Shown: one piece after another, positions 41,686-49,750 of the stretch
How positions within the stretch are numbered: position 1 is the stretch's first letter
Layout: the number at the start of each line of letters is the position of its first letter
From: an archaeon
GTDB taxonomy: Archaea; EX4484-52; WAPT01
Length of the DNA: 64,000 nucleotides
Reading direction: 5' to 3'
Assembly: GCA_029258795.1 (NCBI GenBank)
Contig: JAPDKB010000008.1
Location: 80,043 to 144,042 of the forward strand
The notes under the pieces: model-generated
Told to the model about the DNA's origin: nothing
Databases searched by the model: none
Seen by the model: only the letters and a program-made list of their open reading frames with translations
Position numbers and translations under genes: made by a program

Positions 41686-43104
41686 TCACCCGTAAACCAT
41701 TAAGGCGTGAGCCATCATTTTTCCTGCGGTGATTAAGGGCTCATACCATATGCCCAGCAGGAACGTGAGCGCGAAAAAAACGAAGACAATGGAGATGTGT
41801 GGGATTTTGTTCTCCACACTCCTTCTGTAATGGAATTCCTTTCTCAGATTGTAAGCGTTGAGGCCGTAAGCTGCTGACGCCAGGATAAGTGTGATGCTCA
41901 GCAAGAATACTGGAATGGATGCTTGCATAAATCCAATGATGGCAAGATACTTTGATATGAATCCTGAGGTTAGGGGTACACCTATACTTGACACCACTCC
42001 TGTGGAAAACAGGAGCTCTATGAGCTCCTTAACTATGCCTCCTCGAAGCACGAGGCTTCCGAAGATGAGCGTTTCGAATATCATCATGTTGAGCTGGTGT
42101 ATCATCGCATATACAATTAGTTCTCCGTTCAGCACTGAAGCTGTGAGAAGCATGAGGGCTAAAGCGGCTTGCGCCACGCTTCCGTATGCAAGTCCTTCCA
42201 TAAGATTTTTTGCGCGGAACGCCATCACAATGACAACCAAACCAGTCACACCTGAAAGAACGGTCAGGAAAGTGGAAAAGATTTTCATGCTCAGGAGATT
42301 TAAATCAACCATCAGTTTGGAAAGCAGGTAGAAAGAAATTGTGGGCGATAATGCTCCAAGGAAAAATGCAAAGGGCACGTTGGTTGTGCGCATGAGCTTT
42401 GTCTTCCACAGGTAGAATGGAAACACTGCCAGCTTGAAAATCATTGCAAGTATGACCATGGCTGATGCGAACAGTGCTGTGGGAAGCGGGTGGGTGGAAG
42501 CGATTCTTATTTCTTGGAGGTTGAGCGTGCCGTAAGCAGTATAGATAATGAACACGCCAAGAAGGAAGAAGGTTGATGCTAAGGAAGAGGAGAAAGCGTA
42601 ATACAAAGCCGATCTGTATCTACCGCGCTCTTTGGAAATCGCTGCAAGTCCGTATGATGCTATGCTCATCACTTCCATGTAAACGAATAGGTTGAACAGG
42701 TCGTTAGTGTGGAGCATGCCAAAGACGCCTATGAAGAGGAGAATGAACAGCACATGCGCCAAATGAGTTATCCTCTCGGTTTTTAAGCTCAGAAAAACGA
42801 TCAGCATGGAAATCGCTGCGAAAAGCAGCAATATGGAGTTGTAGAAATTAACCGCAACCTCAATACCATAAGGAGGGGGCCACCCACCCACGCTGAGCTC
42901 TAGTAGGGGGGAGCTACCAACAATCTCCAGAAATGTGTATGCCACAAGAACAACAACAATCACTGGCACCACTAGATTCAGATTCTCTATCCAGCTGGAC
43001 TTTTTCCTGGCTATCAGGATGAGATTGAGGATTAGGAAGAGCACAAGTACTGCCATCGTTCCAAAACTCGTGATTTCAAAGCTGCTTGCCCCAAATATTA
43101 TCAT
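41686..43104 (-). CDS. mbhH: Antiporter-like subunit (MbhH/MrpD type)
   Basis: A 472-residue protein with about 14 membrane helices, the proton-translocating type related to MrpD and NuoN/M. Conserved charged sites include FNLFVYMEVMSIASYGLAA (key Glu), FKLAVFPFYLWKTKLM (Lys) and a later lysine helix. It carries ion flow in the membrane arm. The start overlaps the mbhG stop by 4 bases. Confidence 0.93.
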   Translation of the reverse strand: MIIFGASSFEITSFGTMAVLVLFLILNLILIARKKSSWIENLNLVVPVIVVVLVAYTFLEIVGSSPLLELSVGGWPPPYGIEVAVNFYNSILLLFAAISMLIVFLSLKTERITHLAHVLFILLFIGVFGMLHTNDLFNLFVYMEVMSIASYGLAAISKERGRYRSALYYAFSSSLASTFFLLGVFIIYTAYGTLNLQEIRIASTHPLPTALFASAMVILAMIFKLAVFPFYLWKTKLMRTTNVPFAFFLGALSPTISFYLLSKLMVDLNLLSMKIFSTFLTVLSGVTGLVVIVMAFRAKNLMEGLAYGSVAQAALALMLLTASVLNGELIVYAMIHQLNMMIFETLIFGSLVLRGGIVKELIELLFSTGVVSSIGVPLTSGFISKYLAIIGFMQASIPVFLLSITLILASAAYGLNAYNLRKEFHYRRSVENKIPHISIVFVFFALTFLLGIWYEPLITAGKMMAHALMVYG

Positions 43105-43418
43105 CTTTCACCACACTCTACCTTTCTTATGAATAATGCTAACAACACGGCAGTTATGGAAACGTCTATCACGATGGAAGTGAGTATGAGCGCCTGAGGT
43201 AAAGGGTCAACACTCATCTTTGCAAATGTATCGACGGCTGAAGCACTTGACAAAATCGGCGGGAGGGATGATGGGGAGAAGCCCGCGCTCGCCAGAAAAA
43301 CATGCGTTCCATTCACCATGATGTTCAGACCCATCACTTTCTTTATCATGCTTTTCTCCACCACCACAACAACCATTCCTGTTGTGAAGAGCAACATGGC
43401 GAGTGTGTGTTCAATCAT
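43101..43418 (-). CDS. mbhG: Antiporter subunit (MbhG/MrpC type)
   Basis: A 105-residue protein with three membrane helices, NuoK/MrpC family: LFTTGMVVVVVEKSMIKKVMGLNIMVNGTHVFL in parts, then PLPQALILTSIVIDVSITAVLL. ATG 43418 is preferred to 43433, because GGAGGT lies 7 nt before it and it overlaps the preceding stop by 4 bases. Confidence 0.92.
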   Translation of the reverse strand: MIEHTLAMLLFTTGMVVVVVEKSMIKKVMGLNIMVNGTHVFLASAGFSPSSLPPILSSASAVDTFAKMSVDPLPQALILTSIVIDVSITAVLLALFIRKVECGER

Positions 43419-43807
43419 CTCACATACCTCCATAGGATTATAACAAGGGCTGTTGTGACCATCATACTTCCTGCAAAGTTCATGAGGAGTGTGTATTCCC
43501 CGCTCCAGAACGACATGATGTGTTGTGATTGGAGTATTTTCGCTCTGAAAGTTGCGCCAATCAGTAAAATAAGCAGGATCACAAAACCTCCGAAAGTTTC
43601 GAGGAATGAAAACTCCTTCTCCACAAATATTTCCCTTGCAACATTTTCTCTCATCGTGAGAAAAACCAGCAAAAACGCCGATGCCATGATGACTCCTCCA
43701 GCAAATCCCCCTCCAGGAGATAGGTGGCCGTGCAGCGCTACAGCCAGCCCTACCATCATGATTATGGGAAACATTATTCTTGTGGATGCTCTGGCTATTT
43801 CATCCAT
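43415..43807 (-). CDS. mbhF: Antiporter subunit (MbhF/MrpB type)
   Basis: A 130-residue protein with four membrane helices of the MnhB type: VALHGHLSPGGGFAGGVIMASA is the signature. The start at ATG 43807 overlaps mbhE by 8 bases, as in the other Mrp-like genes; the longer frame to 43855 lies fully inside mbhE. Confidence 0.92.
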   Translation of the reverse strand: MDEIARASTRIMFPIIMMVGLAVALHGHLSPGGGFAGGVIMASAFLLVFLTMRENVAREIFVEKEFSFLETFGGFVILLILLIGATFRAKILQSQHIMSFWSGEYTLLMNFAGSMMVTTALVIILWRYVR

Positions 43808-44093
43808 TTTCAACCACCTTTTTCCCTCTGTGCCTTTCTCTATAAAGCAAAGCAAGGACTGAGATGGATGCTGCTATCAGCACGAGCTCTTCTCCAAGTG
43901 TATCATAGCCCCTGAACTCCCAGACTATCGCATTCACGGCATTAGCGGAAGTTAGAAGGTTTATGCTTTTCTCAGCATAAAATCTTGCAACATTTCCATA
44001 CATCGTGGTTGTTGTGCTCATACCTATGAGTATTAGAATGCATGAGATAATGATCAGAGAGGCTGTTGCTGCAATCATCTCCACCTTATTCAT
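43800..44093 (-). CDS. mbhE: Hydrogenase subunit MbhE (MrpB N-terminal-like)
   Basis: A 97-residue protein with two membrane helices and the segment IVWEFRGYDTLGEELVLIAASISVLALLYR, typical of the hydrogenase subunit/MrpB-like family (MbhE). ATG 44093 is preferred to GTG 44102; GGTGAGAGG precedes it. It overlaps the mbhD stop by 8 bases. Confidence 0.88.
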   Translation of the reverse strand: MNKVEMIAATASLIIISCILILIGMSTTTTMYGNVARFYAEKSINLLTSANAVNAIVWEFRGYDTLGEELVLIAASISVLALLYRERHRGKKVVENG

Positions 44094-44325
44094 ACCTCTC
44101 ACCGCTCCTCTTTATGGCATAGACAAAGATGGCCGTGGATGCAGCGGCATTTACACTTGCCTGCGTTATTGCAAGATCCGGAGCGTTTACCAGATAAAAA
44201 TACAGCGCAACAACGAAGTTCATCACTCCAAGCACTATCGCTGCTTTCAGCATATCCTTTAGCATTAGGACTCTTACGGACAGTATTATGCATATAGTCA
44301 ATAGCAACACGTGAATGAATGACAT
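44086..44325 (-). CDS. mbhD: Hydrogenase subunit MbhD (DUF4040)
   Basis: A 79-residue DUF4040 protein with two to three membrane helices. LKAAIVLGVMNFVVALYFYLVNAPDLAITQASVNAAASTAIFVYAI in parts is the family signature, with the conserved PD in the middle. It corresponds to the C-terminal part of MrpA. Confidence 0.9.
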   Translation of the reverse strand: MSFIHVLLLTICIILSVRVLMLKDMLKAAIVLGVMNFVVALYFYLVNAPDLAITQASVNAAASTAIFVYAIKRSGERYE

Positions 44326-44328
44326 GGG

Positions 44329-44628
44329 TCATCTCCTCTTCCCTTTACCTTCAACAACGTGTATTCGGTAGTGGCATCTTGCTATGAAGTGTGAGGAAAC
44401 CGGAACGGTAAGGAAAGTCAGGAGCAGGAGGAACAGCGTTTTCACCCTGAGCTCGTGGGATGGCGCGTAAATGGAAAATAGCAGCAGGCTGAGCATGACA
44501 CCCCCCACATATATCATGGTTGCGGACTGCATCTTCATCATGAAGCTTCTGAATCTGATCACGCCTACTGTGCCCAGCAGCATGGAGATGGATGGGACGA
44601 GGAAAAGGATGTCATACATGGCCACCAT
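44329..44628 (-). CDS. mbhC: Antiporter subunit (MbhC/MrpG type)
   Basis: A 99-residue protein with three membrane helices of the MnhG/PhaG type: FLVPSISMLLGTVGVIRFRSFMMKMQSATM includes the usual RF...K/H-A pattern, ending TVPVSSHFIARCHYR. GGGTGA lies 6 nt before the ATG. Confidence 0.9.
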   Translation of the reverse strand: MVAMYDILFLVPSISMLLGTVGVIRFRSFMMKMQSATMIYVGGVMLSLLLFSIYAPSHELRVKTLFLLLLTFLTVPVSSHFIARCHYRIHVVEGKGKRR

Positions 44629-44635
44629 CTATTCG

Positions 44636-44884
44636 TCACCCCCTAACGACGTATTTTGTTATGGCTATCGTGCCGATGAATGAAAGCAAAATCATGACTA
44701 TACTTATGTCAAGATAGTATGCTGTTTCCCTCGAAAAAGCCATTATCACCAAATAGATGGAGATCAGTGCTACTGTAAGATCAGTGTACATCATCAGCTC
44801 GTAAAGTTTTCTCGAGGTTAGCAGCTTCACAAACACCATTATACTGGTTAACAGGAGCACGTAAGTGTAAAGCATGGTCACCAC
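44636..44884 (-). CDS. mbhB: Antiporter subunit (MbhB/MrpF type)
   Basis: An 82-residue protein with three membrane helices of the MnhF type (SRKLYELMMYTDLTVALISIYLVIMAF). It overlaps the mbhA stop by 7 bases. It precedes mbhC by 7 bases. Confidence 0.9.
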   Translation of the reverse strand: MVTMLYTYVLLLTSIMVFVKLLTSRKLYELMMYTDLTVALISIYLVIMAFSRETAYYLDISIVMILLSFIGTIAITKYVVRG

Positions 44885-45333
44885 CTCAACGCATCAACGT
44901 ATTTTTTTCCAACCTGCTTCTTGAGTTCTGGAGATGCAACATGCACGATAGCACTATCATCATCGCACCTTACAACTATAGTCCCGGGTGTTAGAGTTAT
45001 CCCGTTGTAAACGAGGAGGTTGACAAGCTCATGATGAGTTGGTCGTTTAATTTTGATGAAACTCTCTTTTTCCTCCCCTCTCAGGATTATCAGTGTCATG
45101 CGAGCATGAGCTTTGATTTCTTCCAAAACAAGCCGTACCGAGTACCTTATAAAAGCCACAACACCCTGAAGAACTTTCAGCTCCTCCTTTCTCGGGAACG
45201 TGAAACGTGCCGACATGAAAGTCACTGCTATGGAAGCTCCGACACCAACCACCAGCTCGTCAGGGCTTGTTGCGCCTGTGAACATTATCCAGCATCCTAT
45301 AAGGATGAGGAACACCACAAAATATCTCTTCAT
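44878..45333 (-). CDS. mbhA: Antiporter subunit (MbhA/MrpE type)
   Basis: A 151-residue MnhE-type protein with two N-terminal membrane helices and a cytoplasmic domain: VAFIRYSVRLVLEEIKAHARM, LVNLLVYNGITLTPGTIVV. It is the first gene of the hydrogenase operon. A TATA box (ctatatatc, 45357-45367) lies about 25-33 nt before the ATG, so the operon message has almost no leader. Confidence 0.92.
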   Translation of the reverse strand: MKRYFVVFLILIGCWIMFTGATSPDELVVGVGASIAVTFMSARFTFPRKEELKVLQGVVAFIRYSVRLVLEEIKAHARMTLIILRGEEKESFIKIKRPTHHELVNLLVYNGITLTPGTIVVRCDDDSAIVHVASPELKKQVGKKYVDALRW

Positions 45334-45356
45334 GCTGATATTTTTGTTTCATCCAT

Positions 45357-45398
45357 GATATATAGTTTTGGGTGGACGGTTTCGAAATCTTTATATAG
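45357..45398. promoter_or_regulatory. Divergent promoters, Mbh operon and 45422 gene
   Basis: Minus strand: ctatatatc at 45357-45367, about 25-33 nt before mbhA. Plus strand: ctttatatag at 45389-45398, about 24-32 nt before ATG 45422. The two TATA boxes are only about 25 bp apart, so initiation in each direction could interfere with the other. Confidence 0.65.
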
Positions 45399-45421
45399 TG
45401 GCGTGAGAAAAAATTAACTTC

Positions 45422-45736
45422 ATGCCCGAGTTCATATTTAGATTACCTGATGGGAAGGAAGTCGGGAGAGCGAAAAACTTGCGGGAATTTTTGAAAAAGC
45501 TCAAAGAAGTCCCCCTTGAGAGTTTGGAGTATCACTTCTACAACAAACACTTTGCACCGTGGTTGAAGGATAATGGACATGGGAAGCTGGTTGCAAGGAT
45601 GAATCTTGTGAAGGTTAAAAGCAGGGAGGAGCTGCGCGACAAGCTCGTTGCGTGCGTTAAAGCGTATATGGATTCAACATCCAAATCAAGGAAAGGAAAG
45701 AGCGGGAGGGGCAGGAAAAATGCTAAAAGGCGTTAA
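45422..45736 (+). CDS. Hypothetical protein, DUF5752-like
   Basis: A 104-residue protein. ESLEYHFYNKHFAPWLKDNGHGKLVARM resembles the DUF5752-type motif (His...FsxWi...eLA), and the last 20 residues are a Lys/Arg/Ser tail. Function unknown. It overlaps the SdpI-like gene by 17 bases. Leaderless start at the ATG. Confidence 0.7.
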   Translation: MPEFIFRLPDGKEVGRAKNLREFLKKLKEVPLESLEYHFYNKHFAPWLKDNGHGKLVARMNLVKVKSREELRDKLVACVKAYMDSTSKSRKGKSGRGRKNAKRR

Positions 45737-46355
45737 GGTTGGATTTGTTATCCTTGCTTTTGCTGTTCTTCTCACGCTCCATTTCTATACTTTTCTGCCC
45801 GGAAGGATAGCGATACACTGGAACGCTGAAGGAGTGCCGGATGGTTATGCATCAAAAGAAGCAGGACTTATGCTCATTCCACTAATTCTTCTCATGGTCC
45901 TGCTTCTCTTCGAGGCGATACCCAGAATAGACCCGCTTTCAAAGAACATAAAGAAGTTCATGAATTTTTATGATGGGTTCGTGATAGCTTTTGCCATATT
46001 CATGGCTTTTGTGCAGGTGCTCCTCTTGCTTTACAATGCGGGGTATGCTTTCAACATGGGCTCACTGATTATTGGAGCGTTGGGCATTTTCCTCGTTTAC
46101 ATCGGAATCGTGCTACCTCACCTCAGAAGAAACTGGTTTATCGGGATAAGGACTCCGTGGACTCTTAGCAGCGAGGCAGTTTGGGAGAAAACTCACAAAT
46201 TGGGCGGGAAGCTGTTCATCTGTGCGGGCATCATCTCCTTGCTTTTCAGTGTGTTTTTCAGCAAGGCCGTTGTTGTGCTTGTCATTCTTCTGATAGCCAT
46301 CAGCGTTATTCTCATCACGTATTCTTACCTGCTCTGGAGGAAGGAAAGGAAGTGA
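45720..46355 (+). CDS. SdpI/DUF1648-family membrane protein
   Basis: A 211-residue protein with six membrane helices. The DUF1648 part has LPGRIAIHWNAEGVPDGYASK and the SdpI part IGIRTPWTLSSEAVWEKTHKLGGKLF. In Bacillus, SdpI gives immunity to a killing peptide and passes a signal; the role in archaea is unknown. ATG 45720 lies in the end of the previous gene. It converges with the nuclease gene (41-base overlap). Confidence 0.85.
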   Translation: MLKGVKVGFVILAFAVLLTLHFYTFLPGRIAIHWNAEGVPDGYASKEAGLMLIPLILLMVLLLFEAIPRIDPLSKNIKKFMNFYDGFVIAFAIFMAFVQVLLLLYNAGYAFNMGSLIIGALGIFLVYIGIVLPHLRRNWFIGIRTPWTLSSEAVWEKTHKLGGKLFICAGIISLLFSVFFSKAVVVLVILLIAISVILITYSYLLWRKERK

Positions 46356-46833
46356 GCTCTTCCGAGCTGACCACCCTTCTGAAATTCTCTGGATGCCAGG
46401 AGTTGGGATAGTCAACCCATCTCGCATGATTCTGCTCCACAAGCAATCGATTCACGTTGAGAAAATGAGTCCTGTTCGCTTTCACGTAAAGAATGGCAAT
46501 AACCCTTCCGTACCCGTCATAGGTGCTTTTTTCGTCCACATCCAGATACACGGTGGTGTGATTTGAGAGCAATCTTTCCAGAAATTCCTTGGCCTCCTTG
46601 CCTCCTTCCTCTTCCAGCTCAAACGCATCTATGTCAGCAAGCCGCACCTTAAAACTCTGGTTTTCCTTGAAGCCAGCAGTACTTTTAACCCAGAGAGTAT
46701 CGCCGTCCACCACCCTTTCAACGACACAGATAGCGTTGATTTCGGGAGAGGGCGTGCTACCATTCTGAACGCAGAAGAGATTGAGCAATATCGCAATCAG
46801 CAAAAAGAATGGTATTTTGGTTCGCATCTCCAT
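46315..46833 (-). CDS. Secreted thermonuclease (SNase family)
   Basis: A 172-residue protein with an N-terminal signal (FFLLIAILLNLFC) and a staphylococcal nuclease domain. Active-site phrases: VVDGDTLWV (Asp), VRLADIDAFELEEEGG (Arg, Asp, Glu) and GYGRVIAILYV (Arg). It probably degrades external DNA or RNA. The last 20 residues run over the end of the SdpI-like gene. Its promoter is shared with the divergent 46888 gene. Confidence 0.85.
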   Translation of the reverse strand: MEMRTKIPFFLLIAILLNLFCVQNGSTPSPEINAICVVERVVDGDTLWVKSTAGFKENQSFKVRLADIDAFELEEEGGKEAKEFLERLLSNHTTVYLDVDEKSTYDGYGRVIAILYVKANRTHFLNVNRLLVEQNHARWVDYPNSWHPENFRRVVSSEELTSFPSSRAGKNT

Positions 46834-46887
46834 ATTCCATACTGAAAGATGATTATGAATTTAAATTTAGGGTGAAATTATAGGTTT

Positions 46888-47211
46888 ATGAGAAGCAACG
46901 GGTATCTGAAAAAAGTTGAAGAGAGTATAAGAAACTCTGAGGCGTACAGAGAGCTGATCGATGAGGCGGGTGGATTGAGTAAGAGGTATGTTGAGAAACA
47001 GCTCGATAGATTTCTGAGAATTATCAGAATTGGGCTGGATGAGAACGTGATGGAAATCAGCAGGAGAGAGCTTGATGAGCTCATTGATGCCGGGAAGATG
47101 GGAGATGTGTTCAGAATGTACGTGGATAACGGCATTTATGGTGGTGATCTGACCTCACCACAAACAACCTACAGGATCATTAAAAGATGCATGGAGAAGG
47201 CGAAGCTATAA
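46888..47211 (+). CDS. Hypothetical protein
   Basis: A 107-residue helical, charged protein with no recognised family. SKRYVEKQLDRFLRIIRIGLDENVMEISRRELDEL forms the centre. The element gaatttaaatttag about 20-30 nt upstream is likely a TATA box. It ends 6 bases inside the convergent MTA phosphorylase gene. Confidence 0.6.
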   Translation: MRSNGYLKKVEESIRNSEAYRELIDEAGGLSKRYVEKQLDRFLRIIRIGLDENVMEISRRELDELIDAGKMGDVFRMYVDNGIYGGDLTSPQTTYRIIKRCMEKAKL

Positions 47212-47916
47212 TTTTTCAGCGAGTTCTGTGATTACGTTCTTCAGCTTTCCCTGCACCCTTTTCATGAGCTCAAAGACCTCCTCCAGCGTTATCCTGCTCT
47301 GCATACCCGCCGCGTAGTTGGTAACAACGCAAAGCGACGCGTATTCCAAATTCTGTTCTCTGGCGAGGACGGCCTCTGGTACGGAGGTCATGCCAACGAC
47401 ATGAGCTCCGAGCATTCCGTACATTCTTATCTCTGCTGGCGTCTCAAATCTTGGACCTGCGGTACACACGTAGATTTTGTTGGTATGAACGACGAACCTC
47501 GCTTTTTCGCACAGCTCCTTCAGGATTGAAATCAATCTTTCCGAATACGGGTTGGTCATGTCCACATGCACTACCTCATCCTCAAAATACGTCCACACAT
47601 GCTTCGTGAAGTCAAGAAAATCAGATGGCAACACAACGCTTCCAGGTTTGATTTCTTCTGTGAGGGAGCCCACCGAGTTTATTCCTACCACAATTTTAGC
47701 GTTGGAAAGCTTAGCCGCCATTATATTTGCATGATGATTCAGTTTGTGTGGTGGTGCTTCATGCTCCTTTCCATGGCGCGGAATGAAAAGGAATTCCTTG
47801 CTTTCCGTGGATTTAACACGATATGCAACAACCTTTCCGTAAGGTGTGCTTATCTCAACCTCCTCACTATCCTCAAACAGCTTTTCCAGTCCGCTCCCTC
47901 CTATCACGCAGAGCAT
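47206..47916 (-). CDS. S-methyl-5'-thioadenosine/thioinosine phosphorylase
   Basis: A 236-residue purine-nucleoside phosphorylase of the MTAP class. VIGGSGLEKLF (phosphate loop), FIPRHGKEHEAPPHKLNHHANI, CTAGPRFETPAEIRMYG and VVGMTSVPEAVLAREQNLEYASL are typical. It splits methylthioadenosine or methylthioinosine, a byproduct of SAM use, fitting the SAM synthetase gene nearby. Substrate choice cannot be fixed from the motifs. Confidence 0.9.
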   Translation of the reverse strand: MLCVIGGSGLEKLFEDSEEVEISTPYGKVVAYRVKSTESKEFLFIPRHGKEHEAPPHKLNHHANIMAAKLSNAKIVVGINSVGSLTEEIKPGSVVLPSDFLDFTKHVWTYFEDEVVHVDMTNPYSERLISILKELCEKARFVVHTNKIYVCTAGPRFETPAEIRMYGMLGAHVVGMTSVPEAVLAREQNLEYASLCVVTNYAAGMQSRITLEEVFELMKRVQGKLKNVITELAEKL

Positions 47917-47952
47917 GAAGAAAAATTGTGGAAGAAAAGATTTTATTGTTGG

Positions 47953-48082
47953 CGCCGGGGGTGGGATTCTCGTTAGGGTGCCATCCTAACCACTCAAGTG
48001 CGGCACCTTCTTTCGAACCCACGCGCCCTTGCGGGCACCAGCTCTCCAGGCTGGCGCACTGGCCTGGCTATGCGACCCCGGC
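47953..48082 (-). tRNA. tRNA-Ser (GGA) with a 45-nt intron in the T-loop
   Basis: On the minus strand, acceptor GCCGGGG (48082-48076) pairs with CCCCGGC (47960-47954), then G73 and encoded CCA (to 47950). The anticodon stem CCAGC/GCTGG holds loop CTGGAGA, so the anticodon is GGA (48047-48045). The long variable arm TGCCCGCAAGGGCGC marks a class II tRNA. The T stem GTGGG (48022-48018) and CCCAC (47965-47961) enclose TTCGAA + T only when 48011-47967 are removed. Inside, GGTGCC/GGCACC or GTTAGG/CCTAAC can pair. No anticodon intron. Confidence 0.9.
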
Positions 48083-48154
48083 AGCACGAGATGTAAATTT
48101 ATGGTTTGGCTGTGGGGTTTAAATTTTTTCTGGTGAGTGAGAAGAAGAAAGAGC

Positions 48155-49357
48155 TCAGTAAACCCTGAACTTCCCCTCTATTATTGCTTTCGTTATTTCT
48201 GTTATTGCTGCGAGCTCCTCATCCACGATCTTCCTTATCTTATCTTCCTCGTAGCCAGAACCCCACACATCCACGCTCGCAACCTTCGGGTAATCTATCC
48301 TCCTCCCTATCTGGCTGAGAATTCTCACAACCACATCATCCACTCCGCTTACTTCTTCAACAATCCTGTTAGCTATTTTAAACGAGAGCACGTTGTAAAT
48401 CTTTCCAACGTGGTTGTACGGGTTCTTACCTGCGGCAGCTTCCATCGACATGGGTCTGTATGGAGTTATGAGGCCCGATACCCTGTTTCCTCTGCCAACG
48501 CTTCCATCGTCACCCATCTCGGCAGATGTTCCAGTTAAGGTGAGGTAGAAATCGCTTGGCTCTGTGCCGTTTTCGTTGTCAGCCGTGTTAAGATAGACAT
48601 TAACCTCGTAATTATCTTTAGTGATGCTTGATGCAAATTCTTTCGCTTCCTCAAGCACGGCTTTTTTAGCATCAAGATACTCCGAAGCGGAGTTTATGTG
48701 TTTGGAAATGAATGCAGCAGCAATTGTGAGGTGAATCCTGTCCTTCATGCGGAGCCCCATCACCTTTATATCCTCTCCCACATACTTGTGCTTGGATTTG
48801 AAGTCAGAGGAGTTTAGGAATCTCTCCATCTCAAGCACAAGCTTCTCAAGCTGGGTGTATGGAGCAAATCCAACTCCAAAAGATGTATCGTTAGCACATG
48901 GCACTTCCTCCTTCCTCTTGAACACGTTGACAAGATCAGCTGACCCGCTCCCCATGACTGAGTCTATAACAACCTCATTATCAACATTAAGGTTTGGCAG
49001 GGATTTCTTGAGGAAGTCTCGCGTTGCTTCAATTGCTACCTCATGCACCGGAATGTAATCATCCTCCACGTTGGCTGTTGCCCTGCCAGAAAGTATTATC
49101 TTGATGGGCTTGAGAATCTCACCCCCGCCAAAATGAACATGCACCTCTCCACCCACAACCTCACACTGATCTGTGTTGTGGTGCATGAGAGTACCATACC
49201 TCTTGAGATATTCTTTACACAGAGCTACACTAACGCTTTCGGCAATTCCATCGGCCATCGTGTCTGGGTGTCCTATTCCCTTCCTTTCCACCATTTCCAC
49301 ATCTCTTTTCCATGAAGGTAAAGCGTCCATCCTTTCTATGACTATGTTCCTCTCCAT
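48155..49357 (-). CDS. mat: S-adenosylmethionine synthetase, archaeal type
   Basis: A 400-residue archaeal MAT that makes SAM from methionine and ATP. Motifs: [56 protein letters not shown], and [18 protein letters not shown] 49357 follows GGTGAG; an in-frame TTG lies 12 bases upstream. A TATA box (cttataaag) sits about 45-55 nt upstream. tRNA-Ser and the MTA phosphorylase lie just downstream. Confidence 0.96.
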   Translation of the reverse strand: MERNIVIERMDALPSWKRDVEMVERKGIGHPDTMADGIAESVSVALCKEYLKRYGTLMHHNTDQCEVVGGEVHVHFGGGEILKPIKIILSGRATANVEDDYIPVHEVAIEATRDFLKKSLPNLNVDNEVVIDSVMGSGSADLVNVFKRKEEVPCANDTSFGVGFAPYTQLEKLVLEMERFLNSSDFKSKHKYVGEDIKVMGLRMKDRIHLTIAAAFISKHINSASEYLDAKKAVLEEAKEFASSITKDNYEVNVYLNTADNENGTEPSDFYLTLTGTSAEMGDDGSVGRGNRVSGLITPYRPMSMEAAAGKNPYNHVGKIYNVLSFKIANRIVEEVSGVDDVVVRILSQIGRRIDYPKVASVDVWGSGYEEDKIRKIVDEELAAITEITKAIIEGKFRVY

Positions 49358-49401
49358 AGGCCTCACCAATCTGAGATGTTACAATTAATCAGAGAAAAGC
49401 T

Positions 49402-49698
49402 TTATAAGGATTTACTTCTTTCTTCTTTTGTCCTGATAAGATCAGCGTATATGTCGCAGACCCACCCCTCACCATAGTTTCTTCCCTCACAATTTACCAT
49501 CATATATGATTTAGGGTCTGCTTCACACTTAGGTATATCTTCGCCGGAATCAAGCTTATCCATGAAGAAACAAGGACACTCTCCCGGCTCAGCAACATAA
49601 CCCGTGGCAAGTTTTTTTGCGATGTCAATTCTGGTTTCTTTAATTTTTTCCAGAATTTTTTCCAGTTCTTCTCCTTTAACAGAATAAGCAGGCATCAT
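49402..49698 (-). CDS. Small Cys-rich hypothetical protein
   Basis: A 98-residue protein with Cys in GECPCFF, IPKCEADP, NCEGRNYG and WVCDIY; these five could bind metal or an iron-sulfur cluster. The N-terminal half is a charged helix. No family recognised. The true start is ATG 49698 (or 49695): the frame runs on to 49947 but only antisense to archease. A TATA element shared with archease lies about 20-30 nt upstream. Confidence 0.65.
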   Translation of the reverse strand: MMPAYSVKGEELEKILEKIKETRIDIAKKLATGYVAEPGECPCFFMDKLDSGEDIPKCEADPKSYMMVNCEGRNYGEGWVCDIYADLIRTKEERSKSL

Positions 49699-49713
49699 TT
49701 GGTTTATATTTGA

Positions 49714-49727
49714 AAGATTTAAAAACA
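49714..49727. promoter_or_regulatory. Bidirectional TATA element, Cys protein and archease
   Basis: The AT-rich segment gatttaaaaacatt is about 25-35 nt before ATG 49751 on the plus strand. Its complement gtttttaaatc is about 20-30 nt before ATG 49698 on the minus strand. Both messages would be leaderless. Confidence 0.5.
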
Positions 49728-49750
49728 TTTTCTCAGTATTAGAAAGATTT

